From: Priapulus caudatus
Lineage: Eukaryota > Priapulida > Priapulimorpha > Priapulimorphida > Priapulidae
Assembly: GCF_000485595.1 (NCBI RefSeq)
Contig: NW_014577177.1
Coordinates: 374,900-407,621 of the forward strand
Direction of reading: 5' to 3'
Length of the DNA: 32,722 nucleotides
The notes under the pieces were generated by a model. The model worked only from the letters and a program-made list of their open reading frames with translations. It searched no databases and was not told the origin of the DNA. The first letter of the stretch is position 1. Every line of letters begins with the position of its first letter. Shown one piece after another: positions 10,041-18,960 of the stretch. The translations under genes were made by a program, and so were the position numbers.

Positions 10041-10061
10041 TTACTAAGCCATAGATACCGT

Positions 10062-10101
10062 CAAGAGTAGATAATAACACATGTGTTATTATCTACTCTT
10101 G
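10062..10101. mobile_element. 40-bp perfect palindrome, TSD ATACCGT
   Basis: Left arm CAAGAGTAGATAATAACACA is followed directly by its exact reverse complement. ATACCGT is present at 10055-10061 and 10102-10108; copy 1 of the host repeat (near 236-246) has a single ATACCGT and no insert. This proves insertion with a 7-bp duplication. Confidence 0.88.
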
Positions 10102-10513
10102 ATACCGTATGAACAGGTAACGCAGAAGATCTCTTATTAGATGGGTATTTAGAAGTATGACGTATGCCAACTTTTTGGTTAGCTATAAATTAGAGAATCG
10201 TGTACATACAAGATTTCTTGTTGATCCTTCCATTTTTCTTATATATGCATTCACAGTTGTCCATGCATACCAATTTCAGTTCATGCTCATTTTTGCTCGA
10301 GATATTAGTTTACTTGCAAGTTGCTACATATACAATGAAACTCCCTGATGCAATCAAAAATACATCTATAAACCATTACGTCTTGGCCAGCAACTCATTG
10401 CGGAAATATATGCGCTTCCGTCTATGACTACAGGCATTGCTTGCATGTGTGCCTGCTATATGTGTTTAGAGAATACGTACGTGTATATACGAGTCATCTT
10501 GCAGGCATATATA

Positions 10514-10723
10514 CAGGGTTCATAGTAGTAAGACACATGTTGAAATAAGGACTTATAAGACCAAAATAAGACTTTTTTACGCGATTTTCTTGATTAGATC
10601 ACCGGTCGATTAAAGTACACTATTGTGAAAATGTTGAAAATGGTCCTTATGCAAGGAAATAAGGACTGATTAAGTCCTGTTCTAAGATTTGCACGCAAGA
10701 AATAAGTACTAATAAGGGCCCTG
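10514..10723. mobile_element. Possible hAT-like insertion
   Basis: CAGGGTTCATAG at the left and AGGGCCCTG at the right; absent from copy 1 of the host repeat (GCGCATATAGATGAG). Internal sequence has TAAGGACTTATAAGAC. The flanks do not show a clean 8-bp duplication, and the extra DNA runs on to about 10790, so ends are tentative. Confidence 0.45.
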
Positions 10724-11215
10724 TATGTTTATTTTTGGCAAAAAAATAGTACTGTATAAGACTTTGAAGAGACCCGCTACGCAACGGCCTGATAGATGAG
10801 GCTCGACTGCGTGCCTGTCGCGTTTCAACTGAGCTGCATGTGAGAAATTATCGATAAACATGTTATTATACACCAGCTCACTGGTCTGCTTACATAGTAT
10901 ACCTACCTATACACAGCACCCTGATGAGTGTATGGCTTGTCGTTGGGAAATTTATAGTGGTAGAAATAGCAATGTTTCAACATCTTTTAAATTTGTAGAG
11001 GGTAAAATGAAAAACAAACATTGTTTCAACATGTTTTGTGTAAGTTTGTTGTTATTACTTTATCATAATAATAAGATCGATAAGTATATATATCATAAAA
11101 AGGGTAGGTAAGTTATTATTTCGAGGGGATATACATTTATGAGAAATTTTTCAGCCTTCATGGCAATTGCAGTGCTTTGTTGGGCACTATATTATAACAT
11201 ACTGAACATTTTCAA

Positions 11216-11734
11216 ATAATTCAGCAGAAAATGTTATTACTTGTACACCATCCCGCTTGCAACACTTGTATGAATACATGCGACTTATCAGGTCCAAATG
11301 CACCATGATACAAAATATATCTGATATAAACTATCAGGAACTATGCAGGAGAATATAGAACAGTGATAAAAAAATTCAATTTATACATAATTTTACTCTA
11401 TTTAGTGCTAGATTTATAGTGCAGCTTCAATATAAACACTATTATCTTAAATGGTCATCTTTTCTGGTTTCAGAATAGAGAACATTTTAATGTTCCCATC
11501 GTTTTGAGCTCAGCTTGTGGCAATATAGAGGTTGCGCACTTGCGTCTTAACCCATCTAGTATGGACAATGCATATGATTTTTGCTAGTAAAACCCTGACG
11601 TAGTGTACAATGATCACTTCATGATTGTTCGAACGCGGTCGCTGCAGTATGGCATGTTTACTTAACTGGAATTCCGATCGTTTTCAAGCTAAGCCAGCTA
11701 TTTAACTATATATTAGTAAGTGTGAGAGAACTAT
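11216..11734. repeat. Gap-flanking duplicate, left copy
   Basis: Matches 11943-12440 in order and orientation from CAGCAGAAAATGTTATTACT to the AGCTATTTAACTATATAT stretch, but with many one-base insertions or deletions. See right copy and gap. Confidence 0.85.
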
Positions 11735-11753
11735 CGCCTCGTTCACACGACCC

Positions 11754-11778
11754 NNNNNNNNNNNNNNNNNNNNNNNNN
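11754..11778. other. Assembly gap of 25 N
   Basis: Run of exactly 25 N. Fixed-length runs of this kind are placeholders for gaps of unknown size. About 500 bp on each side are duplicates, so the join is suspect. Confidence 0.97.
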
Positions 11779-11878
11779 CGACCCCCAGCTTCGACATCCC
11801 AACTCGTTTTCGGATTACCCCCCCACGTCCCGAATATCGTGACCGTACATCGAGCGGTTAAGATTTGTGCCCAACTGT

Positions 11879-11903
11879 TGACGGACGGACGGACGGACGG
11901 ACG
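11879..11903 (+). repeat. (ACGG)n short repeat
   Basis: TGACGGACGGACGGACGG run of about six units next to the gap. Confidence 0.85.
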
Positions 11904-11942
11904 ATCATGCGATTCTACAAGCTGCACCTGACTACGTCAGAT

Positions 11943-12440
11943 GAGCTAATAATTAGCAGAAAATGTTATTACTTGTAACACCATACCCTTGCAACACTTG
12001 TATGAATACGTGCAACTTATCAAGGTCCAAAAAATCGCCATGATACCAAAAATATATCACTGATATAAACTATCAGGAACTATCAGGAGGAATATAAACT
12101 AGTGTAAAAAAAATTCAATTTATAACATAATTTTATTATTTAGCTAGATTTATATGCACTTCACATATAAACACTATATCTAAATGGTCATTTTCGGTTT
12201 CAGAATAGAAACATTTTAAATTCCCATCGTTTATAAGACTCACTTGTGGCACATATAGAGGTGCCATTTGCGTTACTCATCTATATGGGACAATCAATGA
12301 TTGTTGCTATAAAACACCTGACTAGTGTACAATGATCATTCATAATTTTCAACAAGGCACTCCAGTATGCTATGTTTATACTGAATTCCATCGTTTCACC
12401 AGCTATTTAACTATATATATAAGTGTGAGAGGAACTATAT
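11943..12440. repeat. Gap-flanking duplicate, right copy
   Basis: Counterpart of 11216-11734. The two differ by indels spread evenly, the pattern expected if the same locus was assembled twice with different error profiles, rather than an old duplication. Confidence 0.85.
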
Positions 12441-12485
12441 ATCGATGCAATACAATAGACAATACCTGTGTTAGACCAACTGCAG

Positions 12486-12613
12486 AGGTTGCATTCGTGA
12501 TAAACCCTATAGTTGAAAACACCACGTCTTGCGAGACTAACACCTTATTAGTAGATGCGAGTCCTATTAAAATAAGGGGATTTTATTCCAGTGTCACAGT
12601 TACCAAATTTTAA
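12486..12613 (+). CDS. Possible terminal exon or gene fragment
   Basis: After acceptor-like CAACTGCAG the frame reads (K)VAFVINPIVENTTSCETNTL then LVDASPIKIRGFYSSVTVTK F and a TAA. The frame is also open upstream, with Cys residues (IYRCNTIDNTCVRPTAE). The amino-acid mix is extracellular-domain-like with one NTT N-glycosylation sequon. Family not recognised; it starts just inside the sequence duplicated on both sides of the assembly gap. Confidence 0.22.
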
Positions 12614-12916
12614 TGTTGCTTTGCATGCCCTATACACTCGATCATGAGAAGACTGATTGGTTACAATGCTAGTGGCTCCCATGGATGTGTCGTATGGGTT
12701 GAAAGGCTATCCTGAGAGCTAGAAATCAAGACAGGCAGAATGGAAATATTAGGAATAACATGGGGTGGAAGGTGGAAGTAAAAGAGTAGTGATATCATCA
12801 TACGCATTTTTTAACTTCGACGAACCACAGATGCTCAAAACTAAGTGCAGCGATTATTAAATTTAGTCAACAATATATTTTCCGTGGCTGCTCAAAACTG
12901 CAGGTAGCAAACCTAC

Positions 12917-13106
12917 AGTTAAGCACGGATGACTGTACCACACAATTGCATTCACATGGGAACCACTCCATGTGTTTCACTAACAAGCTGAAGTTGTAGT
13001 CATGATAGTACAGGCCAGACCAACCACAAATGCCACAAGGGAAGTCCCCTATGCAATTAGAATGCTGTTGATTGATGCGTATATCATACGTGTGTCTGCT
13101 GGGATG
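12917..13106 (-). CDS. Candidate Cys-rich exon, unrecognised
   Basis: Minus-strand acceptor AAACCTGCAG precedes 13106 and donor T|GTAGGT follows 12917; 63 codons open in between: HPSRHTYDIRINQQHSNCIG then DFPCGICGWSGLYYHDYNFS and onward, with CECNC. The composition (Cys, Trp, Tyr, His) looks like a folded domain rather than chance translation of A/T-rich DNA. No family recognised. It lies 3' of OPA3 on the same strand, after the OPA3 stop, so it would belong to another gene or a decayed element. Confidence 0.33.
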
Positions 13107-13397
13107 CTGCAGGTTTAGAAATGACTGCATCGCATGTAATTACAGAGACACAAATATTGCTACACACTTGGGGTTTCAAACTATATATATATATGTAGAT
13201 CTGGTTCGATTGGTGTTTTAAGAATGCATTTCCTAAGTCATATTCAACATTGCATGTTGTTAGCACAAATAATATACCCAACTGCTATCCATACTGAGCT
13301 AAAAAGCTGATGACTAAAGATTGTAAATGCTATTTCGCACAATTTCATACGAACCAGATAGAAAGAAATCAAGATTCAGATACTTGCATCTATTTCA

Positions 13398-13777
13398 CTA
13401 TCTGCTTGGCTTCTCGTCAGGATCTTTCGTTACAACAAATTGTATGACCTTTTTATAGTTTGGTGCATTCAGCTCGGCCAGCCTGTGCATCAGCTCTCGT
13501 ATTTTGGCATCTTGCTCTGCTACAGTGATTGACATTTCTTGTACACTCTCTGTTAGTTTATCTAATTGCACATTCTGTTGGTTCTCCTTGCGCTGGTCCT
13601 TTGATGAAGATCTCCACGACTCAAGATATAATATCGCCGCTGCCATCGTGAATATCGCCATTTCACCCAACATGTCCGTACCTAGCTCTATCGCCATCGC
13701 TTCGTTGAGTTTCTCTATATTTGTTGGCTTTAGTCCAAGAAACCTCATTTTTAGTTGCATGTCCGCCCAGTGGTATG
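13398..13777 (-). CDS. OPA3: OPA3 mitochondrial protein, terminal exon
   Basis: On the minus strand, acceptor GTTTAATTTCAG precedes 13777. Two bases close a split codon, then YHWADMQLKMRFLGLKPTNI and onward to TAG at 13400-13398 (about 126 residues). The pattern YHW..M..KMR.(M/L)G(F/L)......LNE..A.ELG.(E/D)(L/M)LGE..IF......L.LE.WR, followed by a C-terminal coiled coil of about 50 residues, is the OPA3 family signature. OPA3 proteins are inner/outer mitochondrial membrane proteins linked in man to optic atrophy and 3-methylglutaconic aciduria. The hydrophobic IFTMAAAILYLESW segment matches the family membrane-associated helix. In man the exon boundary also lies just before LYHW, so intron position is conserved. 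The first exon (mitochondrial targeting N-terminus, AFPxAKL type) should lie at higher coordinates on the minus strand; I could not find it. Confidence 0.88.
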
Positions 13778-13799
13778 CTGAAATTAAACGTGGAATGTA

Positions 13800-14140
13800 A
13801 TTATAACAATCACAATTGCGACATTTCGATGGGGTATTCGGTCACCATAGTGAGAATTAAACCTTATATGAACCCAGTTGACATTCTGACAGATAGCAAC
13901 TGTACATACGCATAAGATGTAAATTTAAACAAGTGCCGCAGAGCGACAGCGCTCAACTGACGTGTACTGTAGCCAGGTATTCTTCTGATAAACTCACTGG
14001 CAACCTGGCGAGAAATTATGGACAACAGACGAAGTCTCCAAGTGGACTTTCATTCTGAAGTTGGCATGTTTGACGTTATGAAATAAGTACGTCCGTTTTT
14101 AACTAACAGTGAGTGCTGATTGGCCATATTCAAACCACTC
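13800..14140. other. Region upstream of the OPA3 terminal exon
   Basis: Expected intron (or first exon) of OPA3 on the minus strand. I looked for a targeting-sequence exon and found none that fits phase and motif. Confidence 0.4.
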
Positions 14141-14146
14141 AAATAT

Positions 14147-14486
14147 CACCGGTGTACCGTAGAGTTTGGACGCTCGCCCGAAATTGGACTCTTTTGGAAG
14201 GGCGCAGATGCTGTGCTGCGCATCTCGCCCATCAAAAACGGTCGCAATAAACAAACATGGCAGGCAACCTGGTCACTGATGCAATCATTTGATTGAAACA
14301 ATTTGCAATATGTAGTAAGTTAGTAAGACTGTGTTATGTGTGTCAGGTTAAAAGGCGAAACAAAAAGACAACAAAAGAGCATGGCTACTATTTCCTACAG
14401 CCCTGCAAAACAAGATTCGCCTGCGCGCATGCGCACTTAGGAGCGTCCAGCTTCGGGCGAGCGTCCAAACTCTACGGTACACCTGC
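14147..14486. mobile_element. Foldback/MITE-like element, ~340 bp
   Basis: Arms ACCGGTGTACCGTAGAGTTT-GGACGCTCGCCCGAA (from about 14148) and the reverse complement ending at about 14486 (TTCGGGCGAGCGTCC-AAACTCTACGGTACACC). Internal sequence unrelated. Flanks do not give a clear target duplication. Confidence 0.65.
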
Positions 14487-14489
14487 TTG

Positions 14490-15800
14490 GCCAACAGGAC
14501 TATCAATTTGTAACCGGGATCCTGCTTTGCGCAACCAAACAAACCCTCACATACAGCTGCACTGCCTGCTGTAGAAGAACAGATTGGTCAAAATTGGACC
14601 AAACTGAGTTTACGGTTAGTAGGCTCAGTAGTTGTAGGGGGCACCGGTGAACTCGACCCACCCGCCAATTCGGCTCGCTTGCAGCTAGTTTACTCGCCTG
14701 GAGATTCAACCCACGAGCCGGGCTGGCTGACCTCCAGGCGGCAGGCCTCTCCCTACGTTGCGCACACCGGGCGCGCCCGCCCCGTTTGGGAAAGCTCCCT
14801 CCATGTTTCAATCGTTGCGCCCCGTTAAAATTACCTCCGCCCCGATTAAATTCCACCACAATAAAAGTTTGACAGCGCGGGAATCGATCGTCAAGAATTC
14901 CCATTCGACCAGGCCCCCGGACGCGTGTATTTTTACGGTACCACTAATGCGTAAACCTCCTACACTACGCATGCACTGCAGACCACACACAAGTACAAAC
15001 CCTAACACTAACTGTAAACCATAAACCGACTCGGCTATCTTATATACAAGTACCCCAAATACCGTCTATGGTGTGGTGGCGATTGTACGCATTACGGTAA
15101 AAAAAAACGCCCCGCGGACTCCCCTAGTTTCCCCTCCCCCTCCCCCTCTCCCCTGTTTCAATTTCATTCTGGGGAGAACCCTGGGCGGGTAACCTCAACA
15201 CATTGGTCGAGTTTGCCGGCGAGGCGAGACGAGTTGACTACGGACCGTTTTAGGTATGGTGCAATCCAGGTTGCACACCTTAATCACACTAAGCCAGGTC
15301 ACCTAGCTCTCCTTACGCATGTATCCGTTTGCTATAGGTGGGGGGCAGACATCCGGGAACTTTTGACTATTTGACCGGATGTAGATTCGAGCCGATGAAA
15401 ACAAACCGTAGTAACGCACCGCTCAATGCACGCAACGCATAGGCCAAGGAATTATGTGGTCGTTTGGACCATGCGCAATCAGCAGTCATTTCAAGTGGAC
15501 AAAAATAACGATCATTCTTTGAGCTGCGTAGCCGAGAGGAGAGACAGATGGCTACAGCAATTAGTCAGGAGAACGAAAGACGGCGTAGCAGTGGTGGGAA
15601 ACAGTGGGAAACGGGCGAGTTATCTCGCTGAAAAGCAGTTTTTTGCCACACTTCCTGTGAAGTCACATAATGTTTCTCGTCGAGATATGAACAAAGAAGC
15701 ACGCGTTTAAGCCCACGCCCTGTCGATTGTTAAAGGGGCTACCGCCACAATTTACGGAAATGAACATAGGTCTCCATCTGGACACTCAATCTCTATTCTT
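14490..15800. other. GC- and CpG-rich stretch, no recognised gene
   Basis: Clearly richer in CpG than the surrounding DNA (for example 14760-14790, 15100-15240). Open frames up to 133 codons on the minus strand (14904-14503) have Arg/Ala/Gly-rich composition without motif and are rejected. It could hold a promoter or an OPA3 first exon, but nothing decides this. Confidence 0.4.
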
Positions 15801-15806
15801 CTGAAC

Positions 15807-16306
15807 AGCAGCGGCTCCATTCGGGCGGTCGTCTATATTCAAGCCGTACGGGCAATTACGGTAACGCAATTATATTTGCTAATATAGTTGACTATAATCG
15901 TTAGCGTCAATTAAACTCAATATTCACAGGAGTGTATAGCTAAGAACAATGTGTCCTATAGGTATTCTAGAATATTAAAAAATTTAATCATCTGAAAATT
16001 GCTTCACACGGCGCGATACTAATGTGCAGGACTAAGCATGAACTAATCCGTGCGCGCTTCGATGCGTCAATAAACTCAATATCACAAGCTAGTACTAGTA
16101 TTAGTAATGAAATTCAAGCCGGTACGGGAGATTCTTTTGCATAATACATTCTAGTATACCTATAGACACATGTCTTATAGCTATACTCTCTGTGAATATT
16201 GACGTTATATTGACGCGACGATTAGGTCAATATATTAGCAAATATATGCGTACAGTCATATCTCCGTAGCCAAGCTTGAATATAGACGCTGGCCGCAGCC
16301 GCACTG
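15807..16306. mobile_element. Foldback element, ~500 bp
   Basis: Left arm about 15807-15970 (CGTCTATATTCAAGC, GCAATTATATTTGCTAATATA, CAATATTCACAG, CCTATAGGTATTCTAGAAT) is repeated in reverse order and complement at about 16140-16306. Arms are imperfect, suggesting age or sequence noise. Confidence 0.75.
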
Positions 16307-16675
16307 TCGGTGTGCTGCTAGGTGGTTTGGTCGACGCGAGGAGGGAACAGACATTAGTTGCATTGTGAGCTAGGAGGGGGAAGTGGACGTCACTGGTGGA
16401 GACAGACGGGGGGACGATATGGGGAGGCAGAGGAACGAGGTGAGATGGCAATTAGAGGAGGAAGGTCATGTGGACCAGGGGCAGCGAGGGGCTACACAGT
16501 ACAGCAAAGCCATACACGGGAAAAGTTGTGCGAGTCCGAGTACGCAAGACAAAAAATTACAATATAGCGATATACGAACAAATCCACTGAATATTTTGGC
16601 ACCGAGGTTCACTATACGGCTGTCCGTCAACCACTCATGCTTGACAACCAACTCGAGACTGTGGTCTGGCTTCCC

Positions 16676-17575
16676 ATGGAAAAAAAAAGAAAAAAAAAGA
16701 AAAAAAAATGGAACACCGAGAAACGCACAAGAAAGAAAAGGAAGAAACAAGAAAGAAACAGAGAAAAAAAAACGGTCTAAAAAAAAGAAAATAAGCAAAG
16801 GAACAGAAAGCACAGGAAAGAAAAAAGTAAAGAAAAAGAGCAAATGAGGAAAAGAAAGCAGACCAAAGGAAAAGAGAAAAAAGAACCAAAAAGAAAAAGA
16901 GCGGAAACGACACACGGAAGCCACAGGGGTAAAAAACGAAGGACAAAACGAGAAATCAAGAAAAGCGAACGAACAAACAGAAACGGATATGAGGTCTGCG
17001 GTGAGGCGAAGTGGAGAGCGGAAAATGCAGGAGAGGCAACAGACACAAGAGGAGAGGAGCAGACCAATGAAGAAAACGCAAGAAGAAGAAAGAAGTGAGA
17101 AAACGGAGAAACAGAGACAAAAGCTGGACACAGAGGAATGCAAGAAAAAAGAAAGTAAGAAGAAGTTAATAAAATAAGAAACAAAAAAAAGTGCGAAAAA
17201 CAGCAAAGAGAGTGAATAAGAAAGAAAAACAACAAAAAAAAAAGAAGACACAAGTCAGAGACAGGACACAGGACAACAGACAACGAGAATGAGAAAGACG
17301 AACAAGAGGACAGGATCACAACCAAGCACACACACAAAAACACAAAAAACGAATCAGTATAAACTGCGAAAACAAAGAGATAGAAACAAAAACCACAAAA
17401 AACGAGAAAGAAAGATTGAAGAACGATGCGGCAGGAAGGCAGAGCAGACAACAAATGGAAAAAGACAGAAAACGAAAAAAAACAAAAAAGAGACAAAAAA
17501 GAAGGATCCCCGAACGACGGAGAAAAAAAAGAAAGCAAGAGAGGAAAAAAAAAAAACCCAACGACAGACTCGTCA
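16676..17575. repeat. T-depleted A/G-rich tract, ~900 bp
   Basis: Plus strand is almost free of T (16861-16920 has none; 17101-17160 has three) and dominated by AAAGAAA, with C and G scattered. On the minus strand the lack of A removes stop codons and creates 261- and 273-codon Phe/Leu/Ser open frames that are artefacts. Likely an expanded and degraded purine microsatellite, or a poorly corrected sequence patch. Confidence 0.85.
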
Positions 17576-18020
17576 TCAGGCCGAGGATAAATAATCAAAT
17601 GTTTAATGGTTTAATGATGTAGTACTGTGACAGAAGGCCTAGTTGGAGCTGCGTAGGTACTATGCGCCGCTTACATAAACTCGCGCTTGAGGGCCTAAAT
17701 AGGAACCGACCCATATGGGGCAATTTACGGATGGACCAACTTATCGGCCCGATTTATAGTCCGGAGACGAACTAGTAAAACGGCTGTGGGTAAGGCCAAT
17801 TTAAATGGCCTCTGATTCGGTCGAAGTGAAATAGTGTATTAAAGTATCAGTCCGCGTTAGCTGGAGAACTGGACACCCTCTAAACTAATGCTGTTCGGCA
17901 GTGGGTATAAACTTGCGGTAATTTCTGTGAAGCAAACATTCGATTTGCGAACTTCAACGGTCCATTTCTGGGCGGCGCTGCAGCAGCGCCAGTCAGCGGG
18001 AACTATGTATTTCCGCATGG
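17576..18020. other. No recognised feature
   Basis: Moderately GC-rich DNA, CpG-containing. A small GGCGCTGCAGCAGCGCC palindrome lies near 17973-17990. No coding evidence. Confidence 0.4.
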
Positions 18021-18026
18021 TGGAGG

Positions 18027-18232
18027 GGTGGGCGGGGTTGGGGTGGTTGTGGACAAGGAAACATTGTTGTTGTCAAGTAACAAATTAAAGACGATCAAAG
18101 AAGAGTTGTAAATCATATGAGGTAGTTTTGTACATGAAAGATGAACAAATTACTATTAAGTATTATTAATTTGGTTACTTGACAACAACAATGTTTTTGT
18201 CACACAACCCAACACAAACCCGCCGCACCCGC
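18027..18232. mobile_element. Foldback/MITE-like element, ~205 bp
   Basis: Left arm 18027-18088 (GGTGGGCGGGGTTGGGG ... ACATTGTTGTTGTCAAGTAA) and right arm about 18167-18232 (TTACTTGACAACAACAATGT ... AACCCGCCGCACCC) are reverse complements with a ~78 bp loop. Confidence 0.75.
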
Positions 18233-18657
18233 TCCAAGTGCGAAAGGATCATAGCGTCTCCAGCTGACCTGCTGAGCTAAGTTGGCTACCCGGGAGCATT
18301 CGGTAATGGCTTGAAGTGCTATACGCGGGCGCCGGAGCGCAGTATAATGGTCGGACGCGGGCTAATAGTAACTAGGAGCTATGTAAGCTACGTATTAGGA
18401 TACATCAATGTAACGCAGCTAAGACCACAAAGTGGGGAATGAAGGGGTTATAGCAACGCGGAAGTGCGTACCATAAAGGGTGCCTTTTCTTGCGTGAGGA
18501 ATGCCCTGACGTGAATCACTCGGGCGCGGTTGTGCAGGGTGAGGGCGCGGAGCGTTTTTGCGAAGATGAGGGGCAGCTGGTGGGAAGCTTCCAGAACTGG
18601 GTTTATCTGCAACCAACGAACCTCTTCTCCGCTATCTTCGGCGAGACTACTATGTTT
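18233..18657. other. No recognised feature
   Basis: GC-rich, no repeat partner in the window. Short open frames on both strands lack motifs. Confidence 0.4.
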
Positions 18658-18955
18658 GGCACAATACTCTGTATTAAGAACTAATATAACCTGTTCCACA
18701 AAATTCGAAGTGACGAGCGGAGCGAATTATACTGAGCGCCATTTCGGTTAGACCTGTGACGTATGAGCTTTCCCAATGCGCTAGCGATCCGAAACTAGCG
18801 CACCATCCGAGTTGGCGTGAATTCCGCTCTTCAACACCGAAGTACGTCCACGAGTGTCAACAAGAAAATGGCGCGCTCAGTATATTCGGCCGCTCAGATC
18901 ACTTCGACATTTTGTAACAGGTTATATATTCAGTTTAATACGAGAGTATTGCGAT
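18658..18955. mobile_element. Foldback element, ~300 bp
   Basis: Arms 18658-18746 (CAATACTCTGTATT, TATAACCTGTTCCACAAAAT, GAAGTGACGAGCGG, GAGCGCCATTT) and 18866-18955 in reverse complement, with several single-base differences. Directly abuts the second copy of the 2 kb block. Confidence 0.78.
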
Positions 18956-18960
18956 ACATT

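Larger units (their letters stand above)
9862..10850. repeat. Dispersed repeat, copy 2
   Basis: Second copy of the repeat at 1-950. Relative to copy 1 it lacks the 111-227 insertion and the inverted duplication at ~550-750, and gains insertions at 9967-10040, 10062-10101 and about 10514-10790. Confidence 0.8.

Noticed and set aside
13920-14060. Possible OPA3 first exon on the minus strand (frame with SRQVASEF)
   Set aside because: Lacks the AFPxAKL start and the PPAQ end, and its possible donor does not give the phase needed at 13777.
14503-14904. 133-codon minus-strand frame
   Set aside because: Arg/Gly/Ala-rich, no motif or splice support; explained by high GC.
16358-16847. Plus-strand frame of 154 codons ending in Lys-rich sequence
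   Set aside because: Second half is the A-rich tract; first half has no motif.
16466-17598. Two minus-strand open frames of 261 and 273 codons rich in Phe, Leu and Ser
   Set aside because: They arise from the T-depleted plus strand, which removes stop codons on the minus strand; composition is not that of a real membrane protein and the two frames overlap each other.
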